Positions 1 through 6,099 of a stretch of 6,470 bases of DNA are shown here, piece after piece. The notes below the pieces were generated by a model. The model had not been told where the DNA came from and ran no database searches. It worked only from the letters and a program-made list of their open reading frames with translations. Position 1 is the first letter of the stretch. Every line of letters begins with the position of its first letter. The position numbers were made by a program, and so were the translations under genes. The DNA is from Chitinophagaceae bacterium (lineage in GTDB: Bacteria > Bacteroidota > Bacteroidia > Chitinophagales > Chitinophagaceae), in contig CANKNL010000173.1 of assembly GCA_947483345.1 (NCBI GenBank), positions 1 through 6,470 on the forward strand. Direction: 5' to 3'.

Positions 1-840
1 AAACCCTATGGCGATGTTTGGCATAAGATGCGAACACTTACCTATACCGTTCACCCATATCGTTGGATGACGATTGGTGCAGAACTTAGCCATATAGAAA
101 ATGCAACACTGGATGATGTAAAAGCCTTTTTTAATAAACATTATAACCCCAGCAATGCCATATTGGTGGTTGCCGGTAATGTAACGGTTGAAGAGGTAAA
201 GCGGTTAACTGATAAATGGTTTGCGCCCATTCCTGCAGGCGATAAATATGTGCGCAACCTGCCGGTTGAGCCAAAGCAAACAGCAGCCAGATCACATACC
301 ATAAAAGCCAATGTACCACTGGATGCCTTATACAAATGCTGGCATATTTATCCGCGTACCGACATGCGGTATTATACAGCCGATCTGATCACCGAAATTT
401 TAAGTGGTGGTGGTTCATCCCGTTTGTTTCAGGCACTGGTAAAAGAAAAACAACTGTTTAGTAATATTGAATGTTATCATTTAGGCAGTACCGATGCCGG
501 TTTGCTGACCATTGAAGGTAAACTGGTTAAAGGTGTAAAAATGGAAGAGGCAGAAAAAGCGATCAACGAAGAACTGATAAAACTGCAACAGGATGGTATC
601 AGTCAGCGTGAACTGGATAAAATAAAAAATAAAACTGAAAGCATGATTGCTTTTGAAGACATGAGTATAACTAATCGTGCCGCCAGCTTAGCCATGTATG
701 AATTAATGGGGGATGCAGAGTTGATAAACAAAGAACTGGACCGGTATCGGGCTGTAACGGCAGAAGAAATAAAAATGGAAAGCAAAATAATTTTTGACGA
801 AAAGAATTCCAATACACTGTATTATTATTCTGATAACTAA
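1..840 (+). CDS. M16 family zinc peptidase, catalytic-type subunit (5' truncated by window edge)
   Basis: The frame is open from base 1 (K-P-Y-G-D-V-W-H) and ends in TAA, giving 279 visible residues. The true start lies upstream; the ATG at 28 is internal. The HPYRWMTIG stretch (fragment residues about 18-26), FFNKHYNPSNAILVVAGNV (about 44-62) and SGGGSSRLF (about 135-143) are typical of M16B peptidases. M16B proteins usually have about 410-440 residues, so roughly the first 150, including the HxxEH zinc motif and the third ligand Glu, are missing here. In the C-terminal half, the Arg and Tyr that bind substrate in M16 enzymes (spaced as in LRxKExxGY) are Val147 and Ser154 of the fragment. 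This protein therefore lacks that pair and probably depends on the next gene's product, which has it. The gap to that gene is 5 bp, which suggests co-transcription and a heterodimer. That HxxEH is present is inferred, not seen. Confidence 0.9.
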   Translation, partial: KPYGDVWHKMRTLTYTVHPYRWMTIGAELSHIENATLDDVKAFFNKHYNPSNAILVVAGNVTVEEVKRLTDKWFAPIPAGDKYVRNLPVEPKQTAARSHTIKANVPLDALYKCWHIYPRTDMRYYTADLITEILSGGGSSRLFQALVKEKQLFSNIECYHLGSTDAGLLTIEGKLVKGVKMEEAEKAINEELIKLQQDGISQRELDKIKNKTESMIAFEDMSITNRAASLAMYELMGDAELINKELDRYRAVTAEEIKMESKIIFDEKNSNTLYYYSDN

Positions 841-845
841 ATTAC

Positions 846-2123
846 ATGAACCGAAAACTGGCCCCCAATATAAAAGATGCCATTGAATTTAATCTGCAGC
901 TTAAACCGTATCAAAAATTCACGTTAGATAATGCTGTACCCGTTTATACCATTGATGCCGGTGCGCAGGAAGTGGTGCAGGTGGAGTTGGTGTTTTATGC
1001 AGGGAACTGGTTTGAACAACAAAAAAATACAGCCGCCGCAACCAATTATTTATTAAAGAACGGCACGACTAATAAAACAGCTTTTCAGTTAAATGAAGAA
1101 TTTGAATATTATGGCGCTTACTGCAACCGGTCTTGCTATAATGAAACCGCTGTTGTTTCTCTTTCGGCTTTAACCAAACAATTACCTGCCATATTACCCT
1201 TGGTAAGAGAGCTGATTACCGATTCTGTTTTTAGTGAGCCGGAACTGGATATCTATAAACAAAATTCAAAACAACGCTTGAAGGTTAATTTACAAAAAAG
1301 CGATTTTGTAGCCGCCCGTTTAATTGATGCACAGGTATATGGAGCGGCGCATCCTTATGGTAAGTACACCAATCCTGAGGATATGGATGCCTTACAGAGC
1401 AGCGATATAAAAGATTTTTTTAAGCAGTATTATCTACATGGCCAATGCGTTGTTTTTGTAAGCGGAAAATTACCAATCAATTTAGAAGAACAACTGAACA
1501 ATGCATTTGGCGATCTGTCATTAAAGCCTTTCAACAATCAGCTTAAAACGATTAGTCAATCACCGGCCATCCAAAAAAAATACCGCATCCAAAACGATGT
1601 AAACGGGGTGCAGGGTTCTATTCGTATAGCCAGGCCATTTTTTAACCGGCAACATCCCGACTTTATGAAAGTAATGGTGTTGAATACCGTGTTTGGTGGT
1701 TTTTTTGGCTCCCGGCTTATGAGTAATATCCGTGAAGACAAAGGGTATACTTACGGCATACACAGTTATGTACAAAATCATATTCATGAATCGGCATGGC
1801 TGATCAGCACCGAAGCCGGTAAAGATGTTTGCGAAGCAACCATTGAAGAAGTGTATAAGGAAATGAAATTGTTGCGAGATAAACCGGTTGATGAAGAGGA
1901 ATTACTATTGGTCCGCAATTATTTAATTGGAACCATATTGGGCGACCTGGATGGACCGTTTCATATCATGGGGCGCTGGAAAAATTTAATATTGAATAAT
2001 TTAACAGATGATTATTTTTACAGATCAATAGAAACCATAAAAACCATTTCGGCAGAAGAACTTCGGGAGTTGTCGAAAAAATATTTAAATCCCGAAGAAT
2101 TTTATGAATTAGTTGTAATTTAA
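846..2123 (+). CDS. M16 family peptidase-like protein, non-catalytic Arg/Tyr subunit
   Basis: A complete 425-residue protein of normal M16B length. It has the N-terminal M16 fold (about 25-190; G-N-W-F-E at 53-57 aligns with the usual GSRxE) and the C-terminal M16_C domain (about 195-400). Aligning back from the conserved Gly-Thr (73-74), the HxxEH positions are Ala64, Asn67 and Tyr68, so zinc cannot be bound. The region of the third Glu ligand (about 130-150) also lacks the usual ExxVVxxE pattern. Arg296 and Tyr303, in NIREDKGYTY, have the seven-residue spacing of the insulin-degrading enzyme pair that anchors substrate. This is the expected complement of the upstream gene, as in alpha/beta mitochondrial processing peptidase and bacterial M16B heterodimers. 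No signal peptide is visible. The start is 5 bp after the previous stop, and another same-strand gene follows 4 bp after its own stop. Family is secure; the heterodimer is inference. Confidence 0.92.
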   Translation: MNRKLAPNIKDAIEFNLQLKPYQKFTLDNAVPVYTIDAGAQEVVQVELVFYAGNWFEQQKNTAAATNYLLKNGTTNKTAFQLNEEFEYYGAYCNRSCYNETAVVSLSALTKQLPAILPLVRELITDSVFSEPELDIYKQNSKQRLKVNLQKSDFVAARLIDAQVYGAAHPYGKYTNPEDMDALQSSDIKDFFKQYYLHGQCVVFVSGKLPINLEEQLNNAFGDLSLKPFNNQLKTISQSPAIQKKYRIQNDVNGVQGSIRIARPFFNRQHPDFMKVMVLNTVFGGFFGSRLMSNIREDKGYTYGIHSYVQNHIHESAWLISTEAGKDVCEATIEEVYKEMKLLRDKPVDEEELLLVRNYLIGTILGDLDGPFHIMGRWKNLILNNLTDDYFYRSIETIKTISAEELRELSKKYLNPEEFYELVVI

Positions 2124-2127
2124 ATGT

Positions 2128-2490
2128 ATGGAAAAATGGTTTTTTAAAGTACTGGTTTGTTCAATAAATGTTTTTATCCTGGCGTATATTTTACCGGGTA
2201 TTGCCATTGTTGATTTTTTTACGGCCATCGTGGTAGCACTTGTACTATCACTGCTGGATACCATAGTAAAACCCTTGCTGATCTTACTGACTCTACCTGC
2301 CACCATATTAACACTGGGCCTTTTTTTGTTTGTTATTAATGCAGGTATCATTTTAATTGATGCCCATTTTGTACATGGCTTTGAGGTTAAAAGCTTTTGG
2401 CATGCTTTGTTATTTGGGGCCTTGCTGTCCTTTTTTAATTCTGTTGTACATAAACGGGCTTTTCCAGATAAAAAAAACAAAGAAGCATAG
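2128..2490 (+). CDS. Small membrane protein of phage holin family 4 (YvlD/DUF360-like)
   Basis: A 120-residue, very hydrophobic protein with about four predicted membrane segments (roughly residues 4-23, 29-46, 48-73 and 88-107) and a short basic tail (HKRAFPDKKNKEA). The central stretch LLDTIVKPLLILLTLPATIL followed by LGLFLFVINA is the signature of the Pfam Phage_holin_4_2 family. Despite that name, most members, including Bacillus YvlD, are chromosomal membrane proteins, and nothing else phage-like is present here. The start is 4 bp after the M16 stop, which points to the same operon. An alternative ATG at 2124 runs into a stop after seven codons in another frame, so 2128 is the correct start. 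The function is unknown; an envelope or membrane-stress role is suggested for relatives and cannot be tested from sequence. Confidence 0.88.
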   Translation: MEKWFFKVLVCSINVFILAYILPGIAIVDFFTAIVVALVLSLLDTIVKPLLILLTLPATILTLGLFLFVINAGIILIDAHFVHGFEVKSFWHALLFGALLSFFNSVVHKRAFPDKKNKEA

Positions 2491-2594
2491 GTTAAGCCTT
2501 TAAAAGAGAAAAAGAGATGAGGGGGTTGAATAAATGAGTTCTCTCTTTCTTATTTACTTTCTTGTCCTTTTAGTTAAAGCACAATCAACCCTAT
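2491..2594. terminator. Convergent intergenic region with imperfect hairpin, possible bidirectional terminator
   Basis: This gap separates the stop of the holin-family gene (+) from the stop of the vWA gene (-). AGAAAAAGAGA at 2507-2517 pairs with TCTCTCTTTCT at 2540-2550 (10 of 11 pairs, one A-C mismatch, 22-base loop). TAAAAG at 2501-2506 can pair with CTTTTA at 2567-2572 as an outer stem. A competing exact 7-bp pairing exists between GGGTTGA (2523-2529) and TCAACCC (2585-2591). The stem is AT-rich and lacks a clean GC stem plus T-run, so it is a weak candidate, placed mainly by context. Confidence 0.35.
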
Positions 2595-3761
2595 CTATTC
2601 AATTTTCATATTAAACCGCCTGGCCTGTTCTTTAATAATTTTTTCTATTTCTGTTTCTAAAGTAGCGGAATTGTTCTTTACCGCATTCTTCGCTTTTTCA
2701 GTTGCAATAAATTTTTCCCTTTGTGTATTGGCTTCGCTAATTTGTTTTTGAATATCTCCACGCTGCAGTGTTTTTTCATTAATAATAACCTTTAGTTGTT
2801 CTGTCGTTTTATTTTTTAAGCTGTCGGGTAAGGTGTTTTTGTCAAGCTTTTCTACAAATTTTACATCATCCTTAGCCGCATCAATCATATCCCAGCTGCT
2901 GTTATTATACAACCCTGCATTACTTTTTACAGCGGCTCTTTTTAATGCGGCACTTTTGTTGGAGCTAAAATTCAACTGGTCTACACTGGCCTGGGCTTCC
3001 ATACTTTTACCGCCACCATAACCATACGCCAAATAGGTGCTGTTTAATTTTTCGTTCAACGAAAAAATATGATTGTCATATGGCGTGGGGATATCGTCAA
3101 TCTTTTCATTTTGATTGATAACCGAAAAATGTCCATTGCCACATTCGCTGCTCAGGTTCCAGTGTTCTTTGATGCCCTGTAACCGGTCGCCACAATACAT
3201 GGTATTTACAATTACACCTTTTTGTTTGGCTGCATCACAGGCTTTGGTGTAAAGTAAGTTACCCTGTAAAAAATCCTCATTGCCGGCAATAAAAATAACT
3301 TTATAGTTAGCGGGCGATGCATCCCATTGCAGATCCTGTAATGAAGTATAGATCACCTGACCGCAATATTCATCACCACCATTGGTAGTTAAACTAAAAA
3401 GCTTTTGCGATAACTTATCCAGGTCGCTGGTAAAAGCGGAGAGCTGTTTTACATAGCCATCAGCCACCGGATTTGATGATCGGCCATATTCATATAGGGC
3501 GATCTCAATTTTTGGTGCTATTCCGTTGCATTGTGCCCTTCCCATCACGCTCACCATATTCCAAAGCTGGGCCTTGGCCTGTTCTATCAACCCATCCATA
3601 CTGCCACTCACATCTAATAAGATGGCAACCTGTATCTTGGCATTTGTATTTTTAGCAACAGCGGTTTTGGCTGTTGAATAATCAATGTTGGTGAAAGATA
3701 AAACCATAAAAGCCGTTAATAAAAACAGGCTGACTGCGGTGGTTTTAATGAGAGCTGTCAT
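2595..3761 (-). CDS. Exported von Willebrand factor A (vWA) domain protein with C-terminal helical region
   Basis: A 388-residue protein. Residues 1-25 look like an N-terminal signal peptide or membrane anchor (K6, then a hydrophobic run to about 23), so the vWA domain should lie in the periplasm or at the surface. The domain begins at IQVAILLDVSGSM. The metal-ion-dependent adhesion site is visible as Asp50, Ser52 and Ser54 of DVSGSM, with a threonine candidate in SLTTNGGDEYCG (Thr125/126) and an acidic site in IAGNED (160-163). This suggests divalent-metal-dependent protein binding. Five cysteines (78, 133, 175, 190, 207) lie in or near the domain and could form disulfides. Residues about 310-388 are Lys/Glu/Gln-rich and probably helical or coiled coil. 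Similar 'GGDEYCG ... IFIAGNE' vWA proteins occur in Bacteroidota and Planctomycetes with unknown roles. The gene is convergent with the M16 cluster and divergent from the E1 gene, so it is probably monocistronic. The ligand is unknown. Confidence 0.88.
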   Translation of the reverse strand: MTALIKTTAVSLFLLTAFMVLSFTNIDYSTAKTAVAKNTNAKIQVAILLDVSGSMDGLIEQAKAQLWNMVSVMGRAQCNGIAPKIEIALYEYGRSSNPVADGYVKQLSAFTSDLDKLSQKLFSLTTNGGDEYCGQVIYTSLQDLQWDASPANYKVIFIAGNEDFLQGNLLYTKACDAAKQKGVIVNTMYCGDRLQGIKEHWNLSSECGNGHFSVINQNEKIDDIPTPYDNHIFSLNEKLNSTYLAYGYGGGKSMEAQASVDQLNFSSNKSAALKRAAVKSNAGLYNNSSWDMIDAAKDDVKFVEKLDKNTLPDSLKNKTTEQLKVIINEKTLQRGDIQKQISEANTQREKFIATEKAKNAVKNNSATLETEIEKIIKEQARRFNMKIE

Positions 3762-3937
3762 AATTATTCGTTTTTAACTAGATGCCCGGTTTTCCGGATT
3801 ACATAAGTAACTTATTAAACAGGGGCTCATTAGCATTGTTTTAACAAATGGCAAATCAATCTTTAAATTACAAAAGTGATTTAGTTAGCTTACACAACAT
3901 CATCTAACTTTACCAATAATTTACCAGATTTTATACT
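3762..3937. promoter_or_regulatory. Divergent intergenic region between vWA and E1 genes
   Basis: Transcription must start here in both directions. The region is AT-rich and holds several small dyads: CCGG-TTTT-CCGG at 3786-3797, ATAAGT-A-ACTTAT at 3803-3815, AAATCA/TGATTT at 3853-3858 and 3877-3882, and AGTTAG/CTAACT at 3883-3888 and 3904-3909. The first would lie in the leader of the vWA transcript if that starts upstream of it. No convincing Bacteroidota promoter (TTTG then TAnnTTTG) was found on the minus strand. No known operator was recognised. Confidence 0.5.
3881..3912 (+). promoter_or_regulatory. Candidate Bacteroidota-type promoter for the fused E1 gene
   Basis: TAACTTTA at 3905-3912 matches seven of eight positions of the Bacteroidota -7 element TAnnTTTG. 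TTAG at 3881-3884 is a poor -33 element at a 20-base spacing. A start site near 3919 would leave a leader of about 20 bases before the ATG at 3938. A 6-bp inverted repeat (AGTTAG/CTAACT) overlaps both elements. The match is weak, and in AT-rich DNA it could be chance. Confidence 0.3.
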
Positions 3938-5953
3938 ATGCAATTCGATAGAAAAAATTTAAGCAATGAAGAACTGGTTTCCATATATAAGAAACTGTTG
4001 TTGCCACGATTGATTGAAGAAAAGATGCTGATATTACTAAGGCAGGGTAAGATCAGCAAGTGGTTCAGCGGCATCGGGCAGGAAGCCATTTCAGTTGGTG
4101 CCACCTTGGCCATGCAAGCCGATGAATGGATCATGCCATTACATCGTAACCTGGGTGTTTTTACTTCCCGTAAAATGCCACTCAGTAAATTATTTATGCA
4201 ATGGCAGGGCAATAAAGAGGGCTACAGTAAAGGGCGGGAAAGGAGTTTTCACTTTGGCACAAAAGAACATCATATCTGTGGTATGATATCGCACTTGGGT
4301 CCGCAAATGGCTATTGCCGATGGCGTGGCATTGGCCTATAAATTACGTGGTGATCAAAAAGTATCACTTGCCTTTACCGGCGATGGCGGCACCAGCGAAG
4401 GCGATTTTCATGAAGCACTAAATATTGCCGCTGTATGGGATCTTCCTGTAATTTTTATCATTGAAAATAATGGCTATGGTTTAAGTACGCCGGTGGGTGA
4501 ACAATATCGCTGTAAAAATTTAGTGGATAAGGCCATTGGTTACGGTATTGAAGGCATACAAATCGACGGCAATGATATTTTATCGGTGTACGATACCATC
4601 AAAGGTGTTCGGGACTATTGTATCAAAAATCAAAAACCCTACTTGATAGAATGCATGACCTTTCGCATGCGTGGGCACGAAGAAGCCAGCGGGGTTAAAT
4701 ATGTGCCACCCGAAATGTTTGAGCAATGGGCAACAAAGGATCCGGTAAAAAATTACGAGCAATATCTTGTTGATCAGAATATAATGACAGCAACTCAGGT
4801 AGAAAATATTAAAGCAGAAACAAAAGCGCATATTGAAACGGAATTAAAAATAGGCTCGCAGGCAAAGCCGATGGATGTAAATACGGATGAGGAAGTGAAT
4901 GATGTGTATGCACCCTCAGTCGTGAGTGGTCAATCGTCAGTTAAGCAGTATGTGGAAGTAAGCTCTTTTCCCGACTCCCGCCTCAAGACTCCCGACTCTC
5001 GTTTTATCGATGGAATTAAACAAGCCCTCCATCAAAGCATGGTCAAGCATCCCAATCTCATCATCATGGGACAGGATATTGCAGAATATGGCGGAGCCTT
5101 TAAAATTACGGAAGGGTTTGTTGAAGAATTTGGAAAGGCAAGAATACGCAACACACCCATTTGCGAAAGTGCTGTAGTGGGCGCCGCATTGGGATTAAGT
5201 TTAGAAGGATATAAAGCCATTATGGAAATGCAGTTTGCCGATTTTGCTACGGTTGGCTTCAATCAAATAATAAACAACCTGGCAAAAATACATTACCGCT
5301 GGGGACAAAATGCCGATGTGGTGATTCGTATGCCAACGGGTGGTGGCGTGGGTGCAGGGCCATTTCACAGCCAGAGCAATGAAGCCTGGTTTGTACATAC
5401 ACCCGGATTGAAAGTGGTTTATCCCAGTACGCCTGCCGATGCAAAAGGTTTGTTGATAGCAGCCATCAATGATCCCAACCCGGTTTTATATTTTGAGCAC
5501 AAAGCATTGTATCGTTCTGTAAGCGGTCCGGTGCCGGAGGAATATTACGAAGTAGAAATTGGTAAAGCAAGACTGGTTACCAGCGGCGATGATATCAGTA
5601 TCATTACTTATGGAGCCGGTGTGCACTGGGCGATGGATTATGCAAAAAATCATCCGGATATTTCCATTCATATTTTAGACCTGCGCACATTATTGCCTTT
5701 GGATTATGCAGCCATCAAAGAAGCGGTTGCTGCAACCGGTAAAGTATTGTTGTTGCATGAGGACACACTCATTGGTGGTATTGGCGGTGAGATTTCGGCC
5801 TGGATCGCTGAAAACTGTTTTGACCATTTGGATGCGCCGGTGATGCGCTGTGCCTCACTGGATACGCCCATACCTTTTAATATGGAGTTGGAGAAAAACT
5901 TTATGGCGTATAACCGTTTGGGTGAGTGTGTAGAAAAATTGATGAATTATTAA
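3938..5953 (+). CDS. Branched-chain 2-oxoacid dehydrogenase E1, fused alpha and beta subunits
   Basis: The 671-residue product should catalyse thiamine-diphosphate-dependent decarboxylation of 2-oxoacids from Val, Leu and Ile and transfer acyl groups to lipoyl-E2. The alpha half (about 1-310) has the ThDP/Mg motif G148-D-G, then E-N-N178-G-Y180. The Asp149, Asn178, Tyr180 and His247 spacing equals that of human BCKDH alpha E193, N222, Y224 and H291. The human phosphoserine position is Glu248 here. The beta half (about 357-671) has the cofactor-activating Glu410 in PICES and catalytic His477 in FHSQS; the stretch HTPGLKVVYPSTPADAKGLL and the C-terminal TPIPFNMELEKNFMAYNR resemble BCKDH beta. 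All key residues are present. Such fusions are common in Bacteroidota. Pyruvate dehydrogenase E1 is the main alternative. No E2 or E3 gene is adjacent. The linker (about 311-356) contains repeat-like DNA at 4916-5001. The gene stands alone, with 176 and 146 bp gaps on either side. Confidence 0.93.
   Translation: MQFDRKNLSNEELVSIYKKLLLPRLIEEKMLILLRQGKISKWFSGIGQEAISVGATLAMQADEWIMPLHRNLGVFTSRKMPLSKLFMQWQGNKEGYSKGRERSFHFGTKEHHICGMISHLGPQMAIADGVALAYKLRGDQKVSLAFTGDGGTSEGDFHEALNIAAVWDLPVIFIIENNGYGLSTPVGEQYRCKNLVDKAIGYGIEGIQIDGNDILSVYDTIKGVRDYCIKNQKPYLIECMTFRMRGHEEASGVKYVPPEMFEQWATKDPVKNYEQYLVDQNIMTATQVENIKAETKAHIETELKIGSQAKPMDVNTDEEVNDVYAPSVVSGQSSVKQYVEVSSFPDSRLKTPDSRFIDGIKQALHQSMVKHPNLIIMGQDIAEYGGAFKITEGFVEEFGKARIRNTPICESAVVGAALGLSLEGYKAIMEMQFADFATVGFNQIINNLAKIHYRWGQNADVVIRMPTGGGVGAGPFHSQSNEAWFVHTPGLKVVYPSTPADAKGLLIAAINDPNPVLYFEHKALYRSVSGPVPEEYYEVEIGKARLVTSGDDISIITYGAGVHWAMDYAKNHPDISIHILDLRTLLPLDYAAIKEAVAATGKVLLLHEDTLIGGIGGEISAWIAENCFDHLDAPVMRCASLDTPIPFNMELEKNFMAYNRLGECVEKLMNY
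4916..5001. repeat. Inverted pair of degenerate 7-bp tandem repeat blocks inside the E1 linker
   Basis: Block A (4918-4941) reads as 7-mers AGTCGTG, AGTGGTC and so on, ending in AGT: three units plus three bases. Block B (4973-5000) is exactly four 7-mers: GACTCCC (4973, repeated at 4987), GCCTCAA (4980) and GACTCTC (4994). Read on the minus strand, block A gives units such as ACTCACG, close to ACTCCCG of block B, so the blocks form an imperfect inverted repeat around a 31-base spacer. All frames stay in step with the gene: block A encodes SVVSGQSSV (327-335) and block B encodes DSRLKTPDSR (346-355). This resembles the GACTCxC heptamer repeats seen between genes in Bacteroidota genomes, recalled from general knowledge and not searched. 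That it was inserted is inference. Confidence 0.6.
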
Positions 5954-6007
5954 TATCGTTGTAAACATAAATAGCTTGTATTTTTTCCCGACGTTTGTAG
6001 CTATCTT

Positions 6008-6031
6008 AGATTTCTATGACAGTATAGATCT
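6008..6031. repeat. Bulged inverted repeat in the leader of the serine hydrolase gene
   Basis: AGAT-TT-CTAT (6008-6017) pairs with ATAG-ATCT (6024-6031) around the loop GACAGT: eight pairs with a two-base bulge. It lies 69 bp before the ATG at 6100 in the 146 bp gap after the E1 gene. It could be an operator or a transcript hairpin, but it is AT-rich and short, so chance is possible. No clear TTTG/TAnnTTTG promoter and no T-tailed terminator were found in the gap. Confidence 0.25.
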
Positions 6032-6099
6032 AATCAAATCTGATCATTCGCATTTTTATCAAACTATCCCGGTTTCTGCCACCTAAAAATTAATTGTAA

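Noticed and set aside
28..30. ATG as the true start of the first M16 gene
   Set aside because: The reading frame continues to base 1 with M16-like sequence, and a start here would remove the zinc-binding half of the protein.
2109..2480. Antisense open frame of 123 codons opposite the holin-family gene
   Set aside because: It lies almost wholly opposite a gene with a clear family signature, and its product is a Lys/Ser/Thr-rich mirror of hydrophobic codons with no recognisable domain.
2128..2490. Prophage or lysis cassette suggested by the holin family name
   Set aside because: There is no endolysin, structural or integrase gene nearby, the neighbours are housekeeping-type genes, and most members of this family are not phage proteins.
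3845..3874. Minus-strand promoter for the vWA gene from two CAAA motifs (TTTG on the minus strand)
   Set aside because: The spacing is plausible, but the -7 element reads GCCATTTG and lacks both bases of the required TA.
3931..4212. Antisense open frame of 93 codons at the start of the E1 gene
   Set aside because: It overlaps conserved E1 alpha sequence on the other strand and resembles no family I recognise. It would also run through the E1 start.
4580..4831. Antisense open frame of 83 codons within the E1 gene
   Set aside because: It lies wholly opposite conserved catalytic-loop codons of E1 alpha and has no family features of its own.
5971..6004. Rho-independent terminator after the E1 gene (ATAGCT ... 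AGCTAT with a T-run)
   Set aside because: The T-run (5981-5986) lies inside the 22-base loop instead of after the stem, and the stem has only six AT-rich pairs.
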